Of a DNA stretch of 64,000 nucleotides, positions 7,686-17,153 are shown one piece after another. The notes below the pieces were generated by a model. The model ran no database searches, was not told the DNA's origin, and was given only the letters and a program-made list of their open reading frames with translations. The first letter of the stretch is position 1, and every line of letters starts with the position of its first letter. The position numbers and the translations under genes were made by a program. The DNA comes from JAVVSR01 sp964604875 (lineage in GTDB: Bacteria; Bacillota; Clostridia; Christensenellales; CAG-917), in contig CAZSAC010000002.1 in the NCBI GenBank assembly GCA_964604875.1, positions 7,175-71,174 of the forward strand, in the 5' to 3' direction.

Positions 7686-10316
7686 TTATGCCAGTTCGGT
7701 TATTCTTTCTTCAAGTTTTGCTTTCAGTTCTTTGTTTTTTGAGAGCTTTTCTTGTTCCTTATCAATAAGTTGTTTGGGAGCTTTTGCTATAAAACCTTGG
7801 TTTTTAAGCATTTTTTCGCCTCTTTCGATTTCTGCGACAACGGCTTCCAGCTCCTTATTTAACCTGCCAATTTCTTTTTCGGCGTCAATAAGTTCTCCCA
7901 ACGGAATGAAAACCTCTGCGTATTCGGTAACTAAAACTGAAAGTTTTGCCTCATCAGGTTTCTCGTCCACAATGACCATTTCGGATATACCTGCCAATTT
8001 TTCGAAATATAGCCCGAGTTTTTTTAAGGTTTCAACGCTTTTATTCGCCTTGATATAAATTTTTATCCGCTTAGAAGGAATAACGCCCATTTCGGAACGC
8101 AGGTTTCTTATTGCTTTAATTACGCTCATTGCGCCCTCAAAGCTTTCACGTTCGGCGCGGTAATTAAATTTTCTGTTATAGGACGGCCATTCCTGCACCA
8201 TCAAAGCCGATTGCCTTTTATGCGTCGGAGAAGCTTGGAAAATTTCTTCTGTTACAAACGGAATAATCGGATGTAATAGACGTAAAACTGTGTTAAGTAC
8301 ATAGTTTAAAACCGAAACAGTCGCAACCTTTGCCCTTTCGTCCGTTCCATATAGTGACGGCTTAGACGCTTCAATATACCAATCGCAAAAGTCTGTCCAA
8401 ACAAAGTCGTACAGCTTTGACGACGCTAAACCAATTTCGTATTTGTTTAGGTTTATAGACACTTCTTTTACCACGTTATTGAGCTTTGACATAATCCACT
8501 TGTCGGCAAAGCTTAGGCGGATTTCCGAAACATCTTTGACGGATTTTTTGTCACTGTTCATAAACACAAAGCGACTTGCATTCCACAATTTGTTTATAAA
8601 GTTTCTCGAGGACTCCACCTTTTCTTCAATAAAGCGGGTATCGCTGCCCGGCGCAACGCCGGTCGCCAAAGAAAACCTTAGCGCGTCGGCGCCGTATTTG
8701 TCGATGATTTCCAAAGGGTCAATGCCGTTATTAAGCGACTTGCTCATTTTTCTACCCTGAGCGTCACGAACAATGCCGTGTATCAAAACCTCTGAAAACG
8801 GCACTTCGTTCATATTTTCGATACCGCTGAAAATCATCCTCGCAACCCAGAAAAAGATTATGTCATACGCCGTAACAAGAACGTTGGTGGGATAAAAATA
8901 TTTTAAATCCTCTGTTATGTTGGGATACCCAAAAGTTGAAAACGGCCATAGCGCGCTTGAGAACCAAGTATCCAAAACGTCCTCGTCTTGTTTAAAATGT
9001 TCACATCCGCATTTTGGGCATTTCGACGGCATATCCTTTGCAACAACCATTTCTCCGCAATCTTGGCAATAATACGCCGGGATACGGTGTCCCCACCAAA
9101 GCTGACGGGATATACACCAATCCTTAATATTTTCCATCCAGTTGAAATATATCTTTTCAAAACGGGAAGGAATAAACTCAATTTTCTTGCTTCTAACTGC
9201 TTTAATCGCAGGTTTAGCCAAAGGTTTCATTGATACAAACCATTGTTTTGATACAATCGGCTCAACAACGCTCTTACAACGATAGCACTCGCCTACGTTA
9301 TGCGTATAAGGCTCAATTTTTTCCACAAGCCCCAAAGCCTGCATATCGCTTACAATTTTATCCCTTGCTTCGTCACGATATAAACCCTTATATTCGCCTG
9401 CGTTCTCATTCATATAGCCGGCGTCGTCCATAACCCTAATCACTTGTAAATTATGTCTTAAGCCAACCTCAAAGTCATTGGGGTCGTGCGCAGGAGTGAT
9501 TTTTACGGCGCCCGTACCAAAACCGATTTCGCAATATTCGTCGGCAATCAAGGGAATCTCTCTGTTTACCAAAGGCAAAATTAGGGTTGTCCCAATCAAA
9601 TCCTTATATCTTTCATCGTTGGGGTTGACAGCAACTGCAGTATCGCCAAGTAACGTCTCGGGGCGAGTCGTCGCAATGATAATATATTTGTCGCTGTTTT
9701 TAATCGGATAACGGAAATGCCATAAAAAGCCTTCCTTTTCAGTATACTCAACTTCTGCGTCAGATATAGCCGTTTGGCAACCCGGACACCAGTTTATAAT
9801 CCTATCCCCGCGGTAAATTAAACCCTTTTCGTAAAGCTTAATGAATACGTCAAGTACGGCTCGGCTTAAGTTATCATCCATTGTGAAAGCTTGTCGAGAC
9901 CAATCGCACGAGGCGCCCAGACGCTTTTGCTGTTCAACAATTCGTCCGCCGTATTGATGCGTCCAATCCCAAGCTCTCTCCAAAAAACCCTCTCTGCCGA
10001 CGTCGTTTTTCGTGAGCCCTTCTTTTTTCATTTTATCTACAACTTTCATCTCGGTTGCAATGCTTGCGTGGTCGGTGCCGGGAAGCCATAACGCTTCATA
10101 CCCGTCCATACGCTTGAACCTGATAATTATATCTTGAACGGTATTATCCAAAGCATGCCCCATATGCAGTTGTCCGGTAACATTCGGCGGGGGCATTAAA
10201 ATTGTAAAAGGCTCTTTCTTCTTATTGGGGTAAGCCTCAAAATATTTGTTTTTCATCCAAAAGTCGTAAATTTTCTGTTCAAAATTCGACGGTTGGTAGG
10301 TTTTTTCCATTTCCAT
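7686..10316 (-). CDS. valS: Valyl-tRNA synthetase
   Basis: A full-length 876-residue class Ia synthetase that charges tRNA-Val. HMGH of the HIGH signature is at about residue 52 (PPNVTGQLHMGHALDN), and KMSKS at about residue 524 (GRKMSKSLNNGIDP). Between them lie the editing (CP1) domain and two CxxC pairs (CQDCGEMV, CPKCGCEHF) typical of a zinc knuckle. The last 65 residues form the charged coiled-coil tRNA-binding arm. ATG 10316 has a GAGGA site. It lies 24 bases behind pgsA, so there is no room for a T-box and it is likely transcribed with pgsA. Confidence 0.98.
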   Translation of the reverse strand: MEMEKTYQPSNFEQKIYDFWMKNKYFEAYPNKKKEPFTILMPPPNVTGQLHMGHALDNTVQDIIIRFKRMDGYEALWLPGTDHASIATEMKVVDKMKKEGLTKNDVGREGFLERAWDWTHQYGGRIVEQQKRLGASCDWSRQAFTMDDNLSRAVLDVFIKLYEKGLIYRGDRIINWCPGCQTAISDAEVEYTEKEGFLWHFRYPIKNSDKYIIIATTRPETLLGDTAVAVNPNDERYKDLIGTTLILPLVNREIPLIADEYCEIGFGTGAVKITPAHDPNDFEVGLRHNLQVIRVMDDAGYMNENAGEYKGLYRDEARDKIVSDMQALGLVEKIEPYTHNVGECYRCKSVVEPIVSKQWFVSMKPLAKPAIKAVRSKKIEFIPSRFEKIYFNWMENIKDWCISRQLWWGHRIPAYYCQDCGEMVVAKDMPSKCPKCGCEHFKQDEDVLDTWFSSALWPFSTFGYPNITEDLKYFYPTNVLVTAYDIIFFWVARMIFSGIENMNEVPFSEVLIHGIVRDAQGRKMSKSLNNGIDPLEIIDKYGADALRFSLATGVAPGSDTRFIEEKVESSRNFINKLWNASRFVFMNSDKKSVKDVSEIRLSFADKWIMSKLNNVVKEVSINLNKYEIGLASSKLYDFVWTDFCDWYIEASKPSLYGTDERAKVATVSVLNYVLNTVLRLLHPIIPFVTEEIFQASPTHKRQSALMVQEWPSYNRKFNYRAERESFEGAMSVIKAIRNLRSEMGVIPSKRIKIYIKANKSVETLKKLGLYFEKLAGISEMVIVDEKPDEAKLSVLVTEYAEVFIPLGELIDAEKEIGRLNKELEAVVAEIERGEKMLKNQGFIAKAPKQLIDKEQEKLSKNKELKAKLEERITELA

Positions 10317-10340
10317 AAGAACTATCCTCTATCTAAAAAT

Positions 10341-11045
10341 TTATTCTTTATCTGTCGTATCCAAATTTGCGTCCAAAATTTTTCTGCCGTATTTATCAAC
10401 TTTTCCAGCCGCAAAGTCAATGTTAAATTGCTTCAAAGATTTTAACATAATGACAAAATAAGTTATCATTGCGTAAATTGCCAAAACACACCCTATCGCC
10501 GTCAAAATCCAGTCAATGCTCATTTCGACGCCAGCGCTGACTCCAAACGTCCACCAAGAGCAAAGCAGTTTATGGAAAAACGCCGCAATAACACCTAGCG
10601 ATAAGAATAACGATGCGATTTTCCCTGCAAAAACAGCTTGAATAACAATTTGTTTTTTTATTAAAATTGGAGCAAGGCATATCATCAAAATTTCTTTTAC
10701 CGCAACAATTACGATAAAATACCAAGGCAAATACATAATTATGGTCAAGCAAAGCATTGCTGAAATATGCATAAGCTTGTCTGCCAACGGGTCAAATACC
10801 TTGCCAATATCCGAAATCATATGGTATTTGCGCGCAATTTTCCCGTCAACCATATCCGACGCGGCGGCGATTGCAAAAACTGCCAAAGCCCAATATATCA
10901 AATTGATTTTATCCTGCAAGCCACCCACCAAACATAGCGCGACAAACACAGGAATACAAAGCATACGAAAATATGTAATTACATTTGGAATAAGCCAAAT
11001 ATCTTCTTTTTTAAAGACATATTTGCCGCTGTTGTTATCTTCCAT
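10341..11045 (-). CDS. pgsA: CDP-diacylglycerol-glycerol-3-phosphate 3-phosphatidyltransferase
   Basis: A 234-residue CDP-alcohol phosphatidyltransferase that makes phosphatidylglycerol phosphate at the membrane. The active-site pattern DxxDGxxAR..G..D..D is complete: DMVDGKIARKYH, then SDIGKVFDPLADK. An N-terminal amphipathic segment (IWLIPNVITYFRMLCIPVF) is typical of PgsA, followed by about five more membrane spans. A polar C-terminal tail of about 25 residues is somewhat long. The assignment within the family (PgsA rather than cardiolipin synthase) is an inference from the N-terminus and length. Confidence 0.9.
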   Translation of the reverse strand: MEDNNSGKYVFKKEDIWLIPNVITYFRMLCIPVFVALCLVGGLQDKINLIYWALAVFAIAAASDMVDGKIARKYHMISDIGKVFDPLADKLMHISAMLCLTIIMYLPWYFIVIVAVKEILMICLAPILIKKQIVIQAVFAGKIASLFLSLGVIAAFFHKLLCSWWTFGVSAGVEMSIDWILTAIGCVLAIYAMITYFVIMLKSLKQFNIDFAAGKVDKYGRKILDANLDTTDKE

Positions 11046-11072
11046 AAATACTCCATAGTCTAATTTTTTTTA

Positions 11073-11101
11073 ATTATAACACAATAAACTATTTGAGTAA
11101 A
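11073..11101 (-). promoter_or_regulatory. Promoter for pgsA-valS
   Basis: Minus-strand -35 TTTACT (11096-11101), 17-base spacer, -10 TATAAT (11073-11078). Confidence 0.65.
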
Positions 11102-11184
11102 CTTTTTTATCAATTAAAAGGATTTATAATTATAAATAATTTGCAAATCTTTTTTTTCGTGTTATTCTATAAAAAGGTGATGTT

Positions 11185-12438
11185 ATGCTTATAGTTTTAA
11201 TTGTAATTTATATCGCTTTTATTTCGTTAGGTCTGCCTGATTCTTTATTTGGAACGGCGTGGCCGCTTATGCACGTGGAATTTGGGATTGCCCAAGGCTT
11301 TGCCTCAATATACACTATCATATGTTCAAGCGGAACGGCATTTACCAGTTTTTTCACAGGGAAACTTATAAGAAAGTTCGGCACGGGTTGGGTTACTTTT
11401 ATATCAGTGCTTTTAACCGCAATTGGTCTAGTGGGAATTAGTTATGCTCCCAGTCTTTGGGCGATGATACCCTTTTCAATTATTATGGGTATAGGCGCAG
11501 GAGCGGTGGACTCAGGCTTAAACAATTTTGTATCATTGCACTATAAGCCTTGGCATATGAGCTGGCTTCATTGCTTTTGGGGCGTTGGAGTTACTGTTAG
11601 CCCGCTGATTATGGCGTATTTTTTAAAAGATTCGAATTGGAGAGGAGGCTATAGCACCGTTGGTATTATCCAGTTTTGTATTGTTGCGGTGATTTTCTTA
11701 TCCTTACCGTTATGGAAAAAAATTGAAAAAAAGAATACTGTCGAAAATTTAGACATTACTGTCAAAGATACGGAAATTGTCAACGAAATTCCTTCAACAA
11801 ATTTAAATGATTTAGACGAAACTGTTGTAGAAAAAACTAAAGATTTAAGCATAATCTCCATTATAAAATCCAAAGGCGTATTTTTGGCTATGCTGGCGCT
11901 TGGGTTATATTGCGCAATGGAGTTCACCTTCGGGTTGTGGGGAGCAAGCTATTTAATCAATACTAACACGGTTTCTTCCCCTGCCGCGGCGGCTAATTGG
12001 GTTTCGTTTTATTTCGGCGGAATAATGGTCGGAAGATTTATCACCGGTTTTTTAACTATGAAATTTTCTGATAAGACCTTGATTTTGGGCGGCGTAGTTT
12101 TTGCTGTTTTGGGAGGATTATTCTTGCTTATTCCGAACAACTCGGTTGCCCCGGTCGGTTTAGTTTTAATCGGCATTGGATTTGGACCAATATTTCCCTG
12201 CTCCATTCACGCCACTGCTCACCGCTTTGGCGCAAAGTACTCTGCCGATATTACCGGCTTTCAGATGTTTTTTGCCTATTTTTTAGGTTTTATTATTCAA
12301 ACCTCTTTCGGTTTTATCGCCTCTGCCACAACTTTTAAACTTCTGCCTTACCTTCTATTTGTTTTAAGTATATTGCTTTTCTTAGTGGAAATGCTTTTAA
12401 ATAAAGTTTCAGCTGATTCCGCCGCTCACATTAAGTAA
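11185..12438 (+). CDS. Major facilitator superfamily transporter
   Basis: A 417-residue permease with about 12 membrane spans and a charged central cytoplasmic loop (residues about 175-230) between the two six-helix halves. The MFS loop 2-3 motif appears as GKLIRKFGTGWV and its half-two copy as GGIMVGRFITGFLTMKFSDKT. The first span (AFISLGLPDSLFGTAWPLMH) resembles the FucP/GPH-like sugar MFS group. A GH3 glycosidase follows at once, so I infer a sugar or glycoside substrate. The ATG has an AAGGTG site. A weak promoter (TTGCAA 11141, TATTCT 11163) lies upstream. Confidence 0.88.
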   Translation: MLIVLIVIYIAFISLGLPDSLFGTAWPLMHVEFGIAQGFASIYTIICSSGTAFTSFFTGKLIRKFGTGWVTFISVLLTAIGLVGISYAPSLWAMIPFSIIMGIGAGAVDSGLNNFVSLHYKPWHMSWLHCFWGVGVTVSPLIMAYFLKDSNWRGGYSTVGIIQFCIVAVIFLSLPLWKKIEKKNTVENLDITVKDTEIVNEIPSTNLNDLDETVVEKTKDLSIISIIKSKGVFLAMLALGLYCAMEFTFGLWGASYLINTNTVSSPAAAANWVSFYFGGIMVGRFITGFLTMKFSDKTLILGGVVFAVLGGLFLLIPNNSVAPVGLVLIGIGFGPIFPCSIHATAHRFGAKYSADITGFQMFFAYFLGFIIQTSFGFIASATTFKLLPYLLFVLSILLFLVEMLLNKVSADSAAHIK

Positions 12439-12446
12439 ACAATCAT

Positions 12447-12475
12447 TTGCCAAACTTAACATTATATGTTAAAAT
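12447..12475 (+). promoter_or_regulatory. Promoter with palindromic operator for the GH3 gene
   Basis: -35 TTGCCA (12447-12452), 17-base spacer, -10 TAAAAT (12470-12475). TTAACA and TGTTAA form a perfect inverted repeat at 12456-12472 between the boxes, a likely repressor site. Confidence 0.55.
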
Positions 12476-12511
12476 ATTCTCAAACAATTTAATTTTATTT
12501 TGGAGGATTAT

Positions 12512-14935
12512 ATGGATATAAAAAAGCTTTTATCAGAGCTTACCTTAGAAGAAAAAGCCTCGTTATGTAGCGGCTTGACTTTTTGGCAAACAAAACCGAT
12601 TGAGAGGCTGAATATTCCTTCTGTGCGTATGACCGATGGTCCTCACGGCTTAAGAAACGAGATGGACACAAAAGGCGGCATAACCAACGTCTTAAAAGGA
12701 AGCTATCCGTCAACATGTTTTCCGCCAGCCGTTACCACCGCAAGCTCTTGGGATAGAGACTTGTTATTTGATATCGGCAAAGCTATCGGTGAGGAAGCTG
12801 TTGACCAAGGCGTGTCCACAGTTTTAGGACCGGGCACAAACATCAAACGTTCCCCCCTATGCGGAAGAAATTTTGAATATTTTTCTGAAGACCCTTATCT
12901 TTCGGGCGAATGCGCAACCAATTTCGTAAAAGGCGTGCAAAGCACTAAGGTTGACTGTTCTCTAAAACACTATTGCGCCAATAATCAAGAGTTTAATCGT
13001 ATGTCTATTGACACGGTTGTTGACGAACGCGCGCTTAGAGAAATATATCTTCCTGCTTTTGAAAACACCGTAAAACGCTCTCAACCGTCCCAAATTATGT
13101 GCAGTTATAACAGAGTAAACGGCACTTATTTGTCCGACAACAAAAAACTATTGACCGATATCCTGCGTAAAGAATGGGGCTTTGAAGGGATTGTTGTCAG
13201 CGACTGGGGCGCAGTAAACGATAGAATCGAAGGTATTTTAGCCGGTATGGATTTGGAAATGCCCGGAAACGGCGGTATGAATGATAGGCTTATAATTAAA
13301 GCCGTAAAAGACGGCAAAATTTCCGAAGCTGACTTGGATATCGTTGTTGAACGCTTGCTTAAATATATTGACCAAAGCGCAAAGGCTGTCAATAAGGATT
13401 ACAAGTGCGACTATGACGCGCATTACCAGCTTGCCAGAAAAGCAGCGGCTTACGGCGCGGTTTTATTGAAAAACGACAGCAACGCTTTGCCCTTTAAAAA
13501 AGAAGGGAAACTTACTTTAATCGGAAATCTTGCCGAACATCCCAGATATCAAGGTTCGGGAAGCAGCTTGATTAATCCTTATAAACTTGTCAGCATTTTA
13601 GAAGCGGCAAAACAACGTAATATTGATGTTGAATTTGCGCCCGGCTATTCTTTAGACGGCGACGGCTATAACGAAAAACTTTTAAAGCAAGCTGTTGAGC
13701 TTGCAAAAGATAAAGAAAAAGTGGTTGTTGTAATTGGCTTGACGGATTCATATGAAAGCGAAGGTTATGACAGAAGCCATATGGATCTCCCCTTGGGACA
13801 CAATAAATTGGTGGAAGAAATTATTGCGGTTAACCCAAATGCAGTTATCCTATTTGTCGGAGGCTCGCCTGTCACCTTCCCTTGGCTCAGAAAAGTACCC
13901 GCTTTATTAAACCTATATTTGGGCGGTGAAGCCGGTGGAGACGCCGCTTTGGATTTGATTTTCGGCGATGTAAATCCTTGCGGAAAATTGGCGGAAACCT
14001 TCCCCAAACATTTAATCGATAATATTTCCTCTGCATATTTTCCTATGGGGCCAAAAACCGTTCAATACCGCGAAAGCGTTTACGTAGGATACAGATATTT
14101 CGATTCCGCAAAAAAAGCGGTTAGATTCCCCTTTGGGTTTGGACTGTCTTACACAAAGTTTGAGTATTCCAACCTAAAGCTCTCATCAACAAACATTTCC
14201 GAAAACGACGTTTTGACCGTTTCTTTTGACGTTAAAAATATTGGCGACAAAGACGGCGCAGAGGTTGCTCAAGTTTATGTCAGCGATAAACACTCTGCAA
14301 TTTTCCGCCCCGAAAAAGAACTTAAGGGTTTTGAAAAAGTTTTTCTTAAGCCCGACGAAAGCAAAACAATCAGCGTAAAGCTTGACCGCCGCTCTTTTGC
14401 ATACTGGAATACGGATATTTCCGATTGGTTTATAGAAAGCGGAGAATTTATTGTTTCCGTTGGCGCATCTAGTCGGGACGTAACTCTTACAGCAACCGTA
14501 AACGTTATCTCTGCTAAAACAGATGTCACTGCGCCCGATTATCATATTTCTTGCCCCGCTTACTACAATATTGGGGAAATTGACGCCATTCCGCAAGAAC
14601 AATTTGAAGCGTTATACGGCGCAAAGCTTCCGGATAATTCTCCTTACAAGCGTGGCGAATATAATATAAACTCCACTCTTACAGACGTTTCGGGCTCAAG
14701 ATTGGGAAGATTCTTACTAAAAATTATTTCTTTCGGCGCAAAAATCGTTGTCAAAGGCGCACAGAATAAGGCTATGGTACAAAATTCAATCGCCAGTATG
14801 CCGATTCGTTCTTTCAGCGGATTTACAGGCGGAGTTATTTCTATGATGTCAGCCCAAGGTCTTGTAGATATGATGAACAAAACCAAAGGCGGAGGCAAAA
14901 AGTTTATAAAAGGCTTTAAGAAAGAAAACAAATAA
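12512..14935 (+). CDS. Glycoside hydrolase family 3 protein (beta-glucosidase-like)
   Basis: An 807-residue GH3 enzyme without signal peptide, so intracellular. The first barrel domain includes RMTDGPHGLR, LGPGTNIKRSPLCGRNFEYFSEDP (substrate site) and KHYCANNQ. The nucleophile aspartate is in VVSDWGAV at about residue 235. The alpha/beta sandwich domain follows, then a fibronectin III-like domain at about residues 570-660 (VKNIGDKDGAEVAQVYVSD). A C-terminal extension of about 130 residues is Gly/Lys-rich at its end and common in clostridial GH3. The start is ATG 12512 because GGAGG lies just before it; a TTG 12 bases earlier overlaps that site. Confidence 0.94.
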   Translation: MDIKKLLSELTLEEKASLCSGLTFWQTKPIERLNIPSVRMTDGPHGLRNEMDTKGGITNVLKGSYPSTCFPPAVTTASSWDRDLLFDIGKAIGEEAVDQGVSTVLGPGTNIKRSPLCGRNFEYFSEDPYLSGECATNFVKGVQSTKVDCSLKHYCANNQEFNRMSIDTVVDERALREIYLPAFENTVKRSQPSQIMCSYNRVNGTYLSDNKKLLTDILRKEWGFEGIVVSDWGAVNDRIEGILAGMDLEMPGNGGMNDRLIIKAVKDGKISEADLDIVVERLLKYIDQSAKAVNKDYKCDYDAHYQLARKAAAYGAVLLKNDSNALPFKKEGKLTLIGNLAEHPRYQGSGSSLINPYKLVSILEAAKQRNIDVEFAPGYSLDGDGYNEKLLKQAVELAKDKEKVVVVIGLTDSYESEGYDRSHMDLPLGHNKLVEEIIAVNPNAVILFVGGSPVTFPWLRKVPALLNLYLGGEAGGDAALDLIFGDVNPCGKLAETFPKHLIDNISSAYFPMGPKTVQYRESVYVGYRYFDSAKKAVRFPFGFGLSYTKFEYSNLKLSSTNISENDVLTVSFDVKNIGDKDGAEVAQVYVSDKHSAIFRPEKELKGFEKVFLKPDESKTISVKLDRRSFAYWNTDISDWFIESGEFIVSVGASSRDVTLTATVNVISAKTDVTAPDYHISCPAYYNIGEIDAIPQEQFEALYGAKLPDNSPYKRGEYNINSTLTDVSGSRLGRFLLKIISFGAKIVVKGAQNKAMVQNSIASMPIRSFSGFTGGVISMMSAQGLVDMMNKTKGGGKKFIKGFKKENK

Positions 14936-14950
14936 AATTTATAAAAAAAC

Positions 14951-14972
14951 CGCCCTCGATTTTTCGAGGGCG
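14951..14972. terminator. Bidirectional terminator between GH3 and nnrDE genes
   Basis: CGCCCTCGA/TCGAGGGCG 9-bp stem with a TTTT loop, flanked by A7 on the left and T-rich sequence on the right. Confidence 0.85.
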
Positions 14973-14989
14973 TTGTTTTATTCTATTAG

Positions 14990-16483
14990 CTATACTTTTA
15001 GGATTTCATTTATGGCAACCGTGATATATCCAAAACGATGAGCGGTTAGCATTGAATAATCATTTAGTTCGTCTTCAAGGCTAAGCTCGGCTGCTCGTCC
15101 TGCAATATACGCTCCTGCAACTGCGGAGTCGAACAAGCCTAGTCCCCTTGCCATAAGTCCGTTTGTTATGCCGTCTAATAAATCACCGCTTCCACCCTTT
15201 GCCATACCCGACGTGCCCCTTGTGTTGATACAAGCTTTATCTCCGTCAGTTATAATTGATGCAACGCCTTTTAAAACCAATATCACGTTATATTGTTTTG
15301 CAAAGTCCCTTGCAAGCTCAATCGGATTTTCTAATATTTCTTGAACCGACTTTTTGCAAAGTCTGGAAAACTCTTTTGGGTGTGGTGTTAAAACAACCCT
15401 TCCGATTTGATTTTTCAATATATTTATGTCCAATAAATTTAATCCGTCTGCGTCAATCAGCACTTTAGCATTGGTTTTTTTAAGGATAAAATCTAATATT
15501 TTATTAAATGAGCTACACTTTCCTAAGCCCATACCTATGGCGATTGCCGACATATCTAAAAGTTTTTCAAGTGTTTCCTCACAATATTCAATCACTCCGT
15601 TTGGGGACGGAAACGTATACACAATATTGTTTACAACTCGCTTTGACAACGCAGAATATATTACCTCGGGGATTGCAAGATATGATAAACCGCTTCCGAC
15701 CTGCAAGCAAAAATCACCCATAGCAGCAAACCAGGGCGCGCCGATATAATTTTTCGAGCCTCCGATTATTGCCGATTTGCCAAACGTCCCCTTATGAACG
15801 TTTCGTTTAAGCGGAGCAAAAAACTGTTTAAAATCGGACGTCTCCGAAAGGAATATTTCTGAGGGCAACATTTCTATTCCGATGTCCGCTACAAGAACTT
15901 TTCCGCAATAATCCATTCCGTCGTTTAAAAAATGCCCGCACTTATAAGATTGAAAAGTGATTGTTGCATCTGCCTCTACGGCAACATTCATCACTAAGCC
16001 ATTGTCTGAGTTTATCCCGCTGGGAATATCGCACGCTATTACGTATGCGTTTGTATTATTTATTTTTTGGATAACCTCGGCAAGCTCGCCCGTTATATTT
16101 TTAGATAATCCCGTGCCAAATATAGCGTCAATTATGACTTCCGCGTCACTTAAAAGTTCGTCTGAATATATATCGATTTTCCCGCCCTTTTTTACAAATT
16201 CGTCAGCGAAAAATCGCGCGTCTTCACTGCATTTTTCGTCAATACGTAAAACGGTTGCAAAGCAACCCAAATCATATAGCAACGACGCAATACAATATCC
16301 GTCGCCACCGTTGTTGCCTTTCCCGCAAACTATGGCTGTTTTTTTGCCTAAAAGGTTTTCCGACTTTATAAAATCTACCACCGCTAGGGCGGCATTTTTC
16401 ATCAAATGTTTTGAAGAAACTCCGCATTCGATTGTTTTGGCGTCGCTTTTTCTTGCAATTTCAGTTGTTGCGATAACTTTCAT
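14990..16483 (-). CDS. nnrDE: Bifunctional NAD(P)H-hydrate epimerase/dehydratase
   Basis: A 497-residue fusion that repairs damaged NAD(P)H hydrates. The N-terminal YjeF epimerase domain (residues 1-210) has GKGNNGGDGYCIA, DAIFGTGLS and CDIPSGINSDNG. The C-terminal ribokinase-like ADP/ATP-dependent dehydratase domain (about 225-497) has GSGLSYLAIPEV, LTPHPKEFSRL and the catalytic GGSGDLLDGITNGLMARG. The length matches family fusions (about 500). The start ATG overlaps the recX stop by 4 bases (ATGA), so the two are co-translated. It is a housekeeping metabolite-repair enzyme. Confidence 0.95.
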   Translation of the reverse strand: MKVIATTEIARKSDAKTIECGVSSKHLMKNAALAVVDFIKSENLLGKKTAIVCGKGNNGGDGYCIASLLYDLGCFATVLRIDEKCSEDARFFADEFVKKGGKIDIYSDELLSDAEVIIDAIFGTGLSKNITGELAEVIQKINNTNAYVIACDIPSGINSDNGLVMNVAVEADATITFQSYKCGHFLNDGMDYCGKVLVADIGIEMLPSEIFLSETSDFKQFFAPLKRNVHKGTFGKSAIIGGSKNYIGAPWFAAMGDFCLQVGSGLSYLAIPEVIYSALSKRVVNNIVYTFPSPNGVIEYCEETLEKLLDMSAIAIGMGLGKCSSFNKILDFILKKTNAKVLIDADGLNLLDINILKNQIGRVVLTPHPKEFSRLCKKSVQEILENPIELARDFAKQYNVILVLKGVASIITDGDKACINTRGTSGMAKGGSGDLLDGITNGLMARGLGLFDSAVAGAYIAGRAAELSLEDELNDYSMLTAHRFGYITVAINEILKV

Positions 16484-17109
16484 ATTTCACCGTTTTCAAA
16501 ATCAAGCTCAGACATTGCGCTTTTGATTGTTTCCGATTCAAAGCCCCTTATGGCAAGAAAATTCCAAACCTTCTCTTTTAGGTTGCAAACTTTTTTCTTT
16601 TCCTTTTCCAAATATTTTGAAGCAAGGCTGACCGCCTTATCTAGCTCCGCCTCGTCCGAAATTTTGTTATAAACCAATTCTTCAACCAAATTTTTAGAGA
16701 TGCCCTTTTGAGTGGTTAAATCAAAAATCAGTTTTCTGCGTCCGTATCGTTCACCCTTGAAGCTCAAAAAAGACTCCACATATTTTTCGTCGCCCAAATA
16801 ATTATAACCCAATAGCTTTTCGATAGTTATTTCTATGGCTTTTGAGGAAAACTTTTTCTGCTTTAGGCTGTCTCTTATTTCATTTTGAGACTTAATAGAG
16901 CGCGATATGCTGTCAATTGCAGTTGTAAACGCGATATGCTGCTCGCCCTCGTCGGCAATTTTTTTGATTTCCTGCGAGGTATAATTTCCACCGTCAACCA
17001 AGCCGTATTCCTTTACGGTTGCATTGAATATAAGTATAACCTCTCCGTCGTCCATAACAATGGCGGAACGTTTTTTCTCGTTTTTTATTTGTTGAATTTC
17101 CAAAATCAT
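16480..17109 (-). CDS. recX: Regulatory protein RecX
   Basis: A 209-residue RecX-family protein, an inhibitor or modulator of RecA filaments, built of three-helix repeats. Family marks are SQNEIRDSLKQKKFSSKAIE..L, YLGDEKYVESFLSFKGERYGRRKL, and a final repeat ending in LAIRGFESETIKSAM. recA is not in the window. ATG 17109 has no Shine-Dalgarno, and the ilvE terminator hairpin ends about 18 bases upstream, so it may be translated from a very short leader. It overlaps nnrDE by 4 bases. Confidence 0.9.
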   Translation of the reverse strand: MILEIQQIKNEKKRSAIVMDDGEVILIFNATVKEYGLVDGGNYTSQEIKKIADEGEQHIAFTTAIDSISRSIKSQNEIRDSLKQKKFSSKAIEITIEKLLGYNYLGDEKYVESFLSFKGERYGRRKLIFDLTTQKGISKNLVEELVYNKISDEAELDKAVSLASKYLEKEKKKVCNLKEKVWNFLAIRGFESETIKSAMSELDFENGEI

Positions 17110-17127
17110 TTTATTTTGCGTAAAAAT

Positions 17128-17147
17128 CGCCCGCTAAAAAGCGGGCG
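17128..17147 (-). terminator. Terminator after ilvE, just ahead of recX
   Basis: CGCCCGC/GCGGGCG stem with a 6-base loop, then ATTTTTA on the minus strand. It lies between the ilvE stop and the recX start. Confidence 0.8.
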
Positions 17148-17153
17148 ATATAA

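Noticed and set aside
10317..10340. T-box leader for valS (and likewise for tyrS and ilvE)
   Set aside because: The gaps before these genes are 8-25 bases, too short for a T-box. The operon leaders upstream are also too short.
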